Shown here one piece after another: positions 1-6,674 of a DNA stretch of 8,877 bases. The stretch is from Burkholderiales bacterium. GTDB lineage: Bacteria > Pseudomonadota > Gammaproteobacteria > Burkholderiales > Usitatibacteraceae. A model generated the notes under the pieces. That model ran no database searches. It had not been told where the DNA came from and was given only the letters and a program-made list of their open reading frames with translations. Each line of letters starts with the position of its first letter. The first letter of the stretch is position 1. Position numbers and translations under genes: made by a program. Location: assembly GCA_014378085.1 (NCBI GenBank), contig JACMOJ010000085.1, positions 1 through 8,877 on the forward strand. Direction: 5' to 3'.

Positions 1-636
1 GCCGAGCGGCTCGGTGGTGACCAATCCCGCAAAGTCCTTGCCGTCATGGGTAAATAGGCCGGGTTTTGCGCCAATAAACGTGAGCGTGTGGTCGGCAACG
101 ATGGTCGGCTCATACGCGACACCGGTGTCGGCGTTGAGTCCGCTAGGGACATCGATGGCCAGTACAACGCAGTTGCCCGCAGCACGTTCGGCATTACAAA
201 GCCGGATAACATCGGCGAACGCGCCGGACGGTGGCTTGCCGAGCCCGGTGCCAAATAATCCATCGACGACCACCGCAAAGGTCGACGATTTCGGCCACGC
301 CTTCACCACGGTGCCATGGTTCGCATTGAAGGACGTGTAAGCCTGCTGCGCCGCTTTTTCAGTCCACGCGGGTTCGCCCAATGCGAGTACCGTCACGGAT
401 ATCTTTGCTTTGCGCAGCGCTTCTGCCGCCACCCATGCGTCGCCGCCATTGTTGCCCGGGCCAGCCAACACCAGTACGGTTGTCGATTGTTGCGGCTTTA
501 ACAGTTGCAGCACCATGTCGGCAACGCAGTCTCCAGCGAGCTGCATTAATGCGGTCTTGGGATTGGCCGCCGAATGATCGGCCTCAATTTGTTTGATGAC
601 CGCGACGTTATACAAGCATGTGTTCGGCGTGGTCAT
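1..636 (-). CDS. nnrE: NAD(P)H-hydrate epimerase (YjeF N-terminal domain), 3' part outside window
   Basis: This enzyme interconverts the R and S epimers of hydrated NAD(P)H (NADHX/NADPHX), so that a dehydratase can repair the damaged cofactor in the cytoplasm. I translated the minus strand from the ATG at 636-634 and found 212 codons open to the window edge. Family motifs are clear: GPGNNGGDA at residues 59-67 (nucleotide and substrate loop), [10 protein letters not shown] at 123-132, [12 protein letters not shown] at 161-172, and [14 protein letters not shown] at 181-194. The start follows from the motif spacing and from an ATGA overlap with the nadB stop (633-636), which implies translational coupling. 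The visible part covers almost the whole epimerase domain (usually about 220-230 residues). Whether an ADP-dependent dehydratase (NnrD) domain is fused beyond the edge, as in many bacteria, cannot be seen. Confidence 0.93.
   Translation of the reverse strand, partial: MTTPNTCLYNVAVIKQIEADHSAANPKTALMQLAGDCVADMVLQLLKPQQSTTVLVLAGPGNNGGDAWVAAEALRKAKISVTVLALGEPAWTEKAAQQAYTSFNANHGTVVKAWPKSSTFAVVVDGLFGTGLGKPPSGAFADVIRLCNAERAAGNCVVLAIDVPSGLNADTGVAYEPTIVADHTLTFIGAKPGLFTHDGKDFAGLVTTEPLG
633..636 (-). other. ATGA start/stop overlap joining nadB and nnrE
   Basis: The nadB stop TGA (635-633) overlaps the nnrE start ATG (636-634) by two bases within the four-base ATGA. No strong separate ribosome binding site is needed in this arrangement, so nnrE translation probably depends on ribosomes finishing nadB. 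The premature stop in nadB could therefore also lower nnrE expression. Confidence 0.85.
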
Positions 637-1817
637 GGTTTGAGAACCGTGTCGATGGCAGCGGGTAATGATTCTGGGTAGTCGATGCTGTAATGCAGCC
701 CGCGACTTTCCTTACGCAGCATTGCCGAACGCACGATTAGCTCAGCCGTTTGCAACAGGTTTCGTAGTTCAATCAAATCGTTGGTCACACGAAAATTAGC
801 ATAGTAGTCATTGATTTCGGATTTGAGTAGATTAATCCGGTGCATGGCGCGCTCGAGGCGCTTGTTGGTACGCACGATGCCAACATAGTCCCACATGAAG
901 CGTCTGAGCTCATCCCAATTATGCGAGAGGATCACCTCTTCGTCGGCGTTAGTCACCCGGCTCTCATCCCAAGGCGGTAGCGCCGGCAGCGCAATTGGCC
1001 CGTGCGCCGCGATGTTGGTGTGGACTGCCTCGGCGAACACTAGGCACTCTAGAAGTGAGTTGGATGCGAGACGATTGGCCCCATGCAATCCGGTGCAAGC
1101 AACTTCCCCAACGGCATACAAGTGTTCGACTTCCGTTCTGCCGTGCAAATCGGTCACAACACCGCCGCAAGTGTAGTGTGCGGCCGGCACGACCGGGATC
1201 GGTTGCTTGGTAATGTCGATACCGAGTGAAAGACACTTCTCGTAAATGTTGGGGAAGTGCTCCTTCAAAAATTCGGGCGACTTGTGTGAGATGTCAAGAT
1301 GGACAAAATCGAGACCGCGTTTTTTCATTTCAAAGTCGATGGCGCGAGCCACAATATCGCGCGGCGCGAGCTCTGCGCGTTCATCGTGGTCGGGCATAAA
1401 TCGGTTCCCCGCGCCCTCGTAACCCGGCGGGATCTTGAGTAGCCCGCCTTCCCCGCGCACCGCTTCGGTAATGAGGTAGGACTTCGCTGCCGGGTGGTAC
1501 AAGCAGGTCGGATGAAACTGCATAAATTCCATATTGGCGACAGCACAACCCGCCCGCCAGGCCATCGCCACACCATCGCCGGTCGCGACATCTGGATTGG
1601 TCGTGTAGACATAAACTTTTCCTGCGCCGCCCGTCGCCAACACCGTGGAGCGCGCGCCAATTGTAAGCACTTGGCCGGATAACTTATCTAATACGTAAGC
1701 GCCATAACAGCGGTTGATGGATAGATCGCCTAGCCGTTTTGAGGTAATGAGGTCGACGGCAATGCGATGCTCAAGTATTTGGATATTGGGGTGCGACTTA
1801 AGCTGCTGCACAAGTGT

Positions 1818-1820
1818 TTA
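1818..1820 (-). other. In-frame TAA nonsense codon inside nadB
   Basis: The plus strand reads tta, so the minus strand reads TAA. It falls between the conserved ATGRAVQ and the segment [12 protein letters not shown]. In intact NadB proteins this stretch is continuous, with a variable, often polar residue at this site. A single base change from CAA, AAA or GAA would create the stop. Confidence 0.9.
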
Positions 1821-2295
1821 TTGCACTGCGCGCCCAGTGGCATCTGCCGCGTGGACGATACGTCGATGCGAATGGCCGCCTTCGCGCGTCAGGTGTAGTT
1901 CGGCCTGATTATCCTCATCCTTGGTAAATGGCACCCCTTGATCAATTAGCCACTGGACTGCCCGTTTGCCGTTTTCCACCACAAACCGCACCGCGTCGTC
2001 GTGGCATAGACCTGCGCCGGCGATATGGGTATCACGAATGTGATTTTCCGCAGAGTCACTATCGTCGAGTACAGCGGCAATTCCCCCCTGTGCCCAAGCG
2101 CTGGCGGCGTCGAGAAGCTCTCCTTTGGTAAGCAAAGCGACGCGTTGATCGTCGGCAAGGCGTAATGCCAGTGACATTCCCGCCAACCCGGATCCAATGA
2201 TCAACACATCAAAGTTGGTTTGAAGGCTGACCGGGTGGGTAGCATTGGGCTCGGAACCCGTACCGATGGAGCGAGACATAGACACCTTGGAAGAG

Positions 2296-2324
2296 GGCGC
2301 AGGACTGGCGCAGGACTGGCGCAG
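2296..2324. repeat. 11-bp tandem repeat, about 2.6 copies, upstream of nadB
   Basis: The unit ggcgcaggact occurs at 2296-2306 and 2307-2317 and partially (ggcgcag) at 2318-2324. A unit length of 11 is not a multiple of three, so copy-number change here would break the reading frame if nadB began at the GTG at 2342. This supports a nadB start at 2279 and places the repeat in its 5' leader. Confidence 0.85.
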
Positions 2325-2346
2325 TTGGCGGCGCGGGGACACGGCA

Positions 2347-2375
2347 GGAACTATTTTGGCTGCTTCAGGTCATTA
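2347..2375 (+). promoter_or_regulatory. Candidate sigma-E (RpoE)-type promoter for the rpoE operon
   Basis: The sequence GGAACTA (2347-2353), then 16 bases, then TCATTA (2370-2375) resembles the sigma-E consensus GGAACTT - 16 - TCnnA known from gammaproteobacterial genes. The -35 part matches six of seven bases and the spacing is exactly that of well-known sigma-E promoters. The -10 part is only partial. Transcription would start near 2380, leaving a leader of about 140 bases before the ATG at 2520. Autoregulation of rpoE operons is well established, which supports the reading. The motif could still be chance. Confidence 0.4.
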
Positions 2376-2506
2376 AATACGGCAGCTGGCGCGCGGCATG
2401 ATTGCACTCTAGTATGACTTTATGACGCAGTGGTCAGTAGCCAGATTGATTTTGTGGCAATCAACAAAATATTTAAAATTCAAGATGTTATGGTGTGTAT
2501 CGGTTT

Positions 2507-2512
2507 AAGGAG
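2507..2512 (+). promoter_or_regulatory. Strong Shine-Dalgarno AAGGAG upstream of the early rpoE start
   Basis: AAGGAG lies seven bases before the ATG at 2520-2522, which is in frame with rpoE. This is the best ribosome binding site seen in the window and much stronger than the GAGAAAG before the conventional start at 2706. It is the main reason for choosing the longer form of the sigma factor. Confidence 0.65.
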
Positions 2513-2519
2513 AGGCTTA

Positions 2520-3305
2520 ATGACAGACTTGACGTTTATAATACCCGACAGTTCACGACTCGCTTCTGGATTGCCGCGCAACGTGTCAGCTGCGCCGCGA
2601 GCGAGCCGGGGTTCGCAACCTGATGGCGCGCAGATGGCGAATAGTCCGTCAACCCCACACCTCGCAGCGAATCAGACAGCACAAGGGACCGATGAGAAAG
2701 CGTCGATGAGTGATCGAGAGATCGATCAGCAACTAGTGGAGCGGGCGCAGTCAGGTGATAAACGCGCCTTCGAGCTGCTCGTCATCAAGTATCAGCGCAA
2801 AGTGGAGAGGTTGCTCTCAAGAATCGTTCGTAACCAAGACGAAATCGAGGATGTGGCGCAAGAAGCGTTCATTAAGGCATACCGAGCGCTAGGGAACTTT
2901 CGCGGTGACAGTGCGTTCTACACGTGGCTCTATCGTATTGCGGTAAACACGGCGAAAAATTATCTGATCAGCCAGAGCCGACGCGCCCCGACGTCCACAG
3001 AGTTTGACGCGGAAGAGGCCGAGGGCTTTGAAGACGCGACGGGCCTTCGTGATATCGCAACGCCGGACGCGCAATTGATGAGCAAACAAATTGGTGAAAT
3101 TGTCAACCGCACCATTGATGCCTTGCCAAACGAACTGCGGACCGCGATTACGCTTCGCGAAATCGAAGGTTTGTCGTATGAAGAAATTGCGCAAATCATG
3201 GACTGCCCAATTGGCACCGTGCGTTCGCGCATTTTCCGTGCACGTGAAGCGGTCGCTGAGCAATTGCGACCGCAGCTAGGAATTAACAAGGATCGACGTT
3301 GGTAG
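2520..3305 (+). CDS. rpoE: RNA polymerase sigma-E factor RpoE/AlgU (ECF), possibly with N-terminal extension
   Basis: This is the extracytoplasmic-function sigma factor that directs RNA polymerase to envelope-stress promoters. The conserved part starts at MSDREIDQQLVERAQSGDKR (ATG at 2706, 199 residues, the usual family length). Region 2 is clear: AFELLVIKYQRKVERLLSRI, then EDVAQEAFIKAYRAL and FRGDSAFYTWLYRIAVNTAK. Region 4 follows with LREIEGLSYEEIAQIMDCP and IGTVRSRIFRAREAV, a helix-turn-helix that reads the -35 element. The annotated ATG at 2520 adds 62 residues that are rich in Ala, Ser, Pro and Gln and look disordered. It is preferred because AAGGAG sits seven bases upstream, whereas the 2706 ATG has only GAGAAAG. 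The function call is secure; the start is not. The gene heads an operon with its own anti-sigma factor 91 bases downstream. Confidence 0.93.
   Translation: MTDLTFIIPDSSRLASGLPRNVSAAPRASRGSQPDGAQMANSPSTPHLAANQTAQGTDEKASMSDREIDQQLVERAQSGDKRAFELLVIKYQRKVERLLSRIVRNQDEIEDVAQEAFIKAYRALGNFRGDSAFYTWLYRIAVNTAKNYLISQSRRAPTSTEFDAEEAEGFEDATGLRDIATPDAQLMSKQIGEIVNRTIDALPNELRTAITLREIEGLSYEEIAQIMDCPIGTVRSRIFRAREAVAEQLRPQLGINKDRRW
2537..2542 (+). promoter_or_regulatory. Perfect TATAAT -10-like hexamer inside the rpoE extension
   Basis: TATAAT lies 17 bases after the ATG at 2520, within the codons for FIIPD. There is no recognisable -35 hexamer at 15-19 bases upstream and no TG extended -10. If it is active, transcripts would begin near 2549 and could only produce the short RpoE from the ATG at 2706, so it bears on the start-site question. 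Confidence 0.2.
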
Positions 3306-3364
3306 CTTGGGTAGAGGCAGAGGACTTTCGTGGAACCGCAGGGTATAAACAACGAGAACTCCAA

Positions 3365-3397
3365 ATGAGCACACGAAGATTATCGGAGAGTTTGTAA
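3365..3397 (+). other. Possible 10-codon leader ORF abutting rseA (TAATG)
   Basis: ATG at 3365 opens a frame encoding MSTRRLSESL with a TAA at 3395-3397 that shares its last base with the rseA start codon. The rseA ribosome binding site lies within it. Only a weak GAGAA precedes it. It may be chance, but the TAATG junction is the kind used for translational coupling. Confidence 0.25.
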
Positions 3398-3903
3398 TGA
3401 ACGAAAAAATTTCAGCGTTGATGGATGGAGAGCTTAGTCGCGACGAGGCGACACAAGTGATTCGTGGCTTGGGTTCCGATGTCGAACGGCGTGAAAGTTG
3501 GGACCACTATCATCTGATAGGTGAAGCGTTGCGTGGTGCAACGTCGGGTGAAGTGACCAGACGGCAACATTGCGCGGCGGCTATTTTCGCCAAACTTGCC
3601 GCGGAGCCTACGTTATTGTCACCAATATCGATCAAAGCCGCACCGGTCGATAAGCGCACGCGCATGGCGCTTGCCATGGCGGCTTCTGTGGTGACGGTGT
3701 CGGCAATTGCCATTGTGGCATTCAAGCAGCAAAACGGTACGGTTGCCTCGGTGCAACTGGTACAGCAAGTCGCGCCAAGGCCAGTTGCCGTCGCGCCTAA
3801 CGCGGCCGAGGTGCGGGTTAACGATTACTTGGCGATACATCGACAGTTTATGAACCCCGACGCATTTCAGGCTGCATCCGCGCGGCGCGAAGCTGGTCGC
3901 TAG
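3397..3903 (+). CDS. rseA: Sigma-E anti-sigma factor RseA (MucA-like), inner-membrane protein
   Basis: RseA binds sigma-E on the cytoplasmic side of the inner membrane and releases it after regulated proteolysis. The protein is 168 residues. The N-terminal domain starts MNEKISALMDGELSRDEA and has WDHYHLIGEALRG at 35-47, matching the RseA N-terminal sigma-binding fold (SALMDGE and the W..YHLI signature). One hydrophobic segment at about 90-109 (MALAMAASVVTVSAIAIVAF) after basic KRTR suggests an N-in, C-out membrane helix. The periplasmic tail is short (about 58 residues) and contains VNDYLAIHRQF at 141-151, which resembles the conserved C-terminal segment of MucA/RseA proteins. GGAGAG at 3385-3390 lies six bases before the ATG. 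The position directly after rpoE and before rseB confirms the identification. Confidence 0.93.
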   Translation: MNEKISALMDGELSRDEATQVIRGLGSDVERRESWDHYHLIGEALRGATSGEVTRRQHCAAAIFAKLAAEPTLLSPISIKAAPVDKRTRMALAMAASVVTVSAIAIVAFKQQNGTVASVQLVQQVAPRPVAVAPNAAEVRVNDYLAIHRQFMNPDAFQAASARREAGR

Positions 3904-3914
3904 CACCCTGCGAA

Positions 3915-4982
3915 ATGAGTGAGGCACCCGCAAAAAATGAATCATCGAATATGTCGGGAATATTGATTGTGAATCTTCTGGCAGTAACAGTGACGCAACA
4001 CCGGTCCAAGTTGGTCTTATCGCTAGCTGCGCTTGTGCTGTGCGTTGTCGTCGCCTCGCCCACGGCAGTGGTGGCACAGCCCAAGAATGCGGAGGAGTGG
4101 CTTGAACGAATATCCAAGTCGGCGCGGGAGTTACCGTATACGGGGGTTTATCTTCATCAGACTCCCGAAGGCTCAAACGCGTCGCGTATTACCCACCTTG
4201 TAGACAAACAAGGCAACGAGCATGAAAAGCTCGAAATGTTGGATGGCCCTCTGCTTGAAGTGATTCGACGCAATGAAGAAATGTTTTGCTACCACCCCGA
4301 CCAGAAAACAGTGCGAGTGGATAAACGTTCCACCGGGCGCTTTTTTCCGTCGTTGATATCTGGTTCTCCCGGCAGCATTATCGACAATTACAAAGTGAAG
4401 CTTGGCACAATTGAGCGTGTGGCGGGACATGACTGCCAGTGGGTAGTGCTCGAACCGCGAGACAGCATGCGTTATCTGCAAAAGCTATGTGCGGAGTTGG
4501 GCACAGGTTTGCTGCTACGGGCGAAGCTCTTCAACGAACGAAATCAATTGCTAGAACAATTTATGTTTACGCAAGTTGATGTCAGCGGCGCAGTTTCGCG
4601 GCAGGACATCCGTTCGCGTTGGGAAAAATCTGCTGGCTGGCAGAAAGATTACTCGGTCAAGGACGGTTTGAAATCTGCGGACACTGGTTGGCAAGTGGGG
4701 AACCTGCCGCCAGGGTTCAAGAAAGTCATGGAAATGGTACGAAACCTGTCTGGCCGTAAAGAGCCGGTCGCACATCTTGTCTACTCCGATGGCTTGTCGA
4801 ACGTGTCGGTGTTCGTTGAGAGTAATGGTGGCAACGTGGTGCAGACAAGTAGCAAGGCAAGTGACGACGGTCCGATTAGTGTGTCGATCCGACCCGTCGG
4901 AGATTTTCAAGTTACGGTCATGGGGGAAGTTCCGGTTGGTGCGGTGCAAGCCATCGCGGAAAGCGTTTCACGCCGACGTTAA
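3915..4982 (+). CDS. rseB: Periplasmic sigma-E regulator RseB/MucB
   Basis: RseB binds the periplasmic part of RseA, shields it from the stress protease, and is thought to sense lipoprotein or lipopolysaccharide intermediates. The frame gives 355 residues from the ATG at 3915. The mature protein would begin after AVVA at residue 54 (QPKNAEEWLERI). The large N-terminal LolA-like domain spans about 55-235, with YTGVYLHQ at 75-82 and FCYHPDQKTVRVDKR at 124-138. The smaller MucB/RseB C-terminal domain runs from about 250 to 350, with GWQVGNLPPGFKK at 258-270. The start is uncertain: no good ribosome binding site precedes the ATGs at 3915 or 3951, and a GTG at 3990 would give a more normal signal peptide of about 29 residues. 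The first start is 11 bases after the rseA stop, consistent with one operon. Confidence 0.92.
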   Translation: MSEAPAKNESSNMSGILIVNLLAVTVTQHRSKLVLSLAALVLCVVVASPTAVVAQPKNAEEWLERISKSARELPYTGVYLHQTPEGSNASRITHLVDKQGNEHEKLEMLDGPLLEVIRRNEEMFCYHPDQKTVRVDKRSTGRFFPSLISGSPGSIIDNYKVKLGTIERVAGHDCQWVVLEPRDSMRYLQKLCAELGTGLLLRAKLFNERNQLLEQFMFTQVDVSGAVSRQDIRSRWEKSAGWQKDYSVKDGLKSADTGWQVGNLPPGFKKVMEMVRNLSGRKEPVAHLVYSDGLSNVSVFVESNGGNVVQTSSKASDDGPISVSIRPVGDFQVTVMGEVPVGAVQAIAESVSRRR

Positions 4983-5015
4983 TCGTTTTACGGTAGGGTA
5001 TTTATTAAGTGTCGT

Positions 5016-5035
5016 TCGCCGGGGTGACCCGGCGA
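5016..5035 (+). other. Perfect 8-bp GC-rich hairpin with GTGA loop between rseB and mucD
   Basis: TCGCCGGG (5016-5023) pairs completely with CCCGGCGA (5028-5035) around a GTGA loop, a GNRA-type tetraloop. No T-tract follows, so it is not a standard intrinsic terminator. It ends eight bases before the mucD ribosome binding site, so it could influence transcript processing, stability or relative expression of rseB and mucD. Confidence 0.65.
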
Positions 5036-5057
5036 TTCAACTTGGAAGAAAGAAAAT

Positions 5058-6674
5058 ATGTCAAAACGTTTCGCCTCATTGCACGTGCCAGCCGCCACCA
5101 TGTTTGGCGCAGGCATCCTTTTTTTCGCATTAATAGCCGCACAGCCAGTCGCCTTCGCGCAGAGTAGCGGTGCTAGCCGTGGTGTGATGTTGCCGGACTT
5201 TTCCGAGCTCGTGGAGAAAGAGGGCGCGTCTGTGGTGAACGTTAGCACTAAGGCACGAGCTGGCGCCCGCGGGGCTGCTGGCCCCGAAGACAACGAACAG
5301 TTGTACGAATTTTTCCGTCGGTTTATGCCGCCGGAGGCGATACCGCAGCCAAGACAGGGCCCGCAAACGCCACAATCGCCGCAAAACCCGCGCCGCACTC
5401 CGCGTGCACCAAGCGTGCCAAACTCCACGCCCGAAACGCCTTTACGTGATGTTGGGCTGGGTTCAGGGTTTATCATTTCAAGCGATGGCTATGTCATCAC
5501 CAACCGGCATGTTGTGTTGATCGATGGCGGTATGGATGAGCGCGGACGGCCAGCGCCACCGAAGTTTGCCGACGAAGTGACGGTCACCCTTACCGATAAG
5601 CGCGAGTTTAAGGCCAAGGTCATCGGCGCAGACGACAGAACGGACGTCGCTGTTTTAAAGATTGAGGCGACCGGGCTGCCAAAGGTGAATATCGGTAATT
5701 CCGACAAGTTGAAAGTTGGTGAATGGGTGCTTGCGATCGGTTCACCGTTCGGCTTTGAAAACACGGTGACCGCTGGCATTGTCAGTGCGAAGTCACGCGA
5801 CACCGGCGATTTAGCGCCTTTTATCCAGACCGATGCGGCGGTGAATCCTGGCAATTCTGGCGGGCCGTTGTTTAGTACACGTGGCGAAGTGGTTGGCGTG
5901 AATTCGCAAATTTTTACGGGAACCGGCGGCTACATTGGAATTTCGTTTGCCATTCCAATCAACACGGTAATGGAAGTGGCCAACCAACTCATGAAAACCG
6001 GCAAAGTCCGCCGAAGCCGCATCGGTATCGAGCTCGATCCGACACCATTCTCCGAGGATCTCGCGGAAGCACTTGGGCTGCCGAAAAAAGATGCTGGCGT
6101 CATGGTGGCGCGCATTGAGGCAGACACGCCGGCCGACAAAGCCGGATTGAAAGCCCGTGACGTCATCCAGAAGGTTGATGGCAAGGCCGTCAAGTCGATC
6201 GTAGACATACAACGCATCATTTTCCCGAAGGTGCCTGGAACCAAGGTGGCCTTATCGATCTGGCGCAGTGGCTCGGTCAAAGAAATTACGCTCCCCGTCA
6301 TGGAAGCTCCCGAAGATCCGAATGCGCCGCGCGTCCAACGGGCAACGCCGACGCCACCAAAAGCGGATAGTCAGGCCAAGCCCACCTTGAAACCGAATCG
6401 CCTTGGTCTGCTCGTCGAAGAGGTTGATGAAGACGACCGGAAGTCGATGTCGATTACCTCGGGAGTTATCATCACCGACGTCGCTGGTCCTGCGGCAAAA
6501 GTGGGGCTGCGAGCCGGTGACGCCATCTTGGCCCTCAACACGACGGAGATCAAATCGCCAGCACAGTTCGATGAGTTAGTGGCCAAGCTTGACGATAAAA
6601 AGCCGGTGGCGTTGTTGGTGAAGCGCGAAGATGCACCAGCAAGGTACTTAACCTTGAGGCCGGATGCAAAGTAA
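5058..6674 (+). CDS. mucD: Periplasmic serine protease MucD (DegP/HtrA family), two PDZ domains
   Basis: This HtrA-type protease and probable chaperone degrades misfolded envelope proteins and tempers sigma-E signalling. The protein has 538 residues with a signal peptide ending near VAFA at 34. The trypsin-like domain carries the catalytic triad His151 (TNRHVV), Asp196 (DDRTDVAVLKI) and Ser267 (NPGNSGGPL). PDZ1 lies at about 315-415 (GVMVARIEADTPADKAGLK) and PDZ2 at about 448-535 (VIITDVAGPAAKVGLRAGDA). Two features are unusual. A Pro/Gln-rich segment spans 91-128, and the His-Asp spacing is 45 residues rather than the usual 30, because of extra residues around 154-170 (LIDGGMDERGRPAPPKF). 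A Pro-rich linker (418-446) joins the PDZ domains. The ATG at 5058 follows GGAAG at 5044-5048. The stop overlaps the next gene as TAATG. Confidence 0.95.
   Translation: MSKRFASLHVPAATMFGAGILFFALIAAQPVAFAQSSGASRGVMLPDFSELVEKEGASVVNVSTKARAGARGAAGPEDNEQLYEFFRRFMPPEAIPQPRQGPQTPQSPQNPRRTPRAPSVPNSTPETPLRDVGLGSGFIISSDGYVITNRHVVLIDGGMDERGRPAPPKFADEVTVTLTDKREFKAKVIGADDRTDVAVLKIEATGLPKVNIGNSDKLKVGEWVLAIGSPFGFENTVTAGIVSAKSRDTGDLAPFIQTDAAVNPGNSGGPLFSTRGEVVGVNSQIFTGTGGYIGISFAIPINTVMEVANQLMKTGKVRRSRIGIELDPTPFSEDLAEALGLPKKDAGVMVARIEADTPADKAGLKARDVIQKVDGKAVKSIVDIQRIIFPKVPGTKVALSIWRSGSVKEITLPVMEAPEDPNAPRVQRATPTPPKADSQAKPTLKPNRLGLLVEEVDEDDRKSMSITSGVIITDVAGPAAKVGLRAGDAILALNTTEIKSPAQFDELVAKLDDKKPVALLVKREDAPARYLTLRPDAK

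Larger units (their letters stand above)
633..2279 (-). pseudogene. nadB: L-aspartate oxidase NadB, reading frame interrupted by one in-frame TAA
   Basis: NadB is the FAD enzyme that oxidises L-aspartate to iminoaspartate, the first step of de novo NAD synthesis; NadA then makes quinolinate. Full length would be 548 residues (E. coli about 540). The N-terminal piece (2279-1821, 153 residues) carries the FAD dinucleotide motif GSGLAG at 29-34, [12 protein letters not shown] at 59-70 and [10 protein letters not shown] at 131-140. Codon 154 is TAA (1818-1820). The same frame then continues with the substrate and flavin motifs QFHPT (254-258), EAVRGEGG (272-279), [10 protein letters not shown] (306-315), GGVVTD and [20 protein letters not shown]. 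There is no frameshift, only the one stop. The ATG at 2279 is chosen because AAGG lies five bases upstream; the GTG at 2342 has weaker support and lies beyond an 11-bp tandem repeat. A GTG at 1811-1809 could restart translation but has no visible ribosome binding site. The gene may be a recent pseudogene, or the stop may be a sequencing error. Confidence 0.85.

Noticed and set aside
14..596. Plus-strand open frames at the left edge
   Set aside because: They lie antisense to nnrE, whose minus-strand translation shows all family motifs; the plus-strand products show no recognisable domain.
993..1665. Imperfect inverted similarity between about 993-1018 and 1640-1665 (both near CCAATTG)
   Set aside because: The match is short, interrupted and inside coding sequence for unrelated parts of NadB; it looks like chance.
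895..1682. Open frames on both strands within nadB
   Set aside because: They are alternative-frame shadows of the nadB coding sequence and have no ribosome binding sites or recognisable motifs.
3344..3349. TATAAA before rseA as a possible internal promoter
   Set aside because: No acceptable -35 hexamer lies 15-19 bases upstream, so it is not supported.
3619..4176. 185-residue minus-strand frame across the rseA-rseB junction
   Set aside because: It is antisense to two well-supported genes and its product has no recognisable features.
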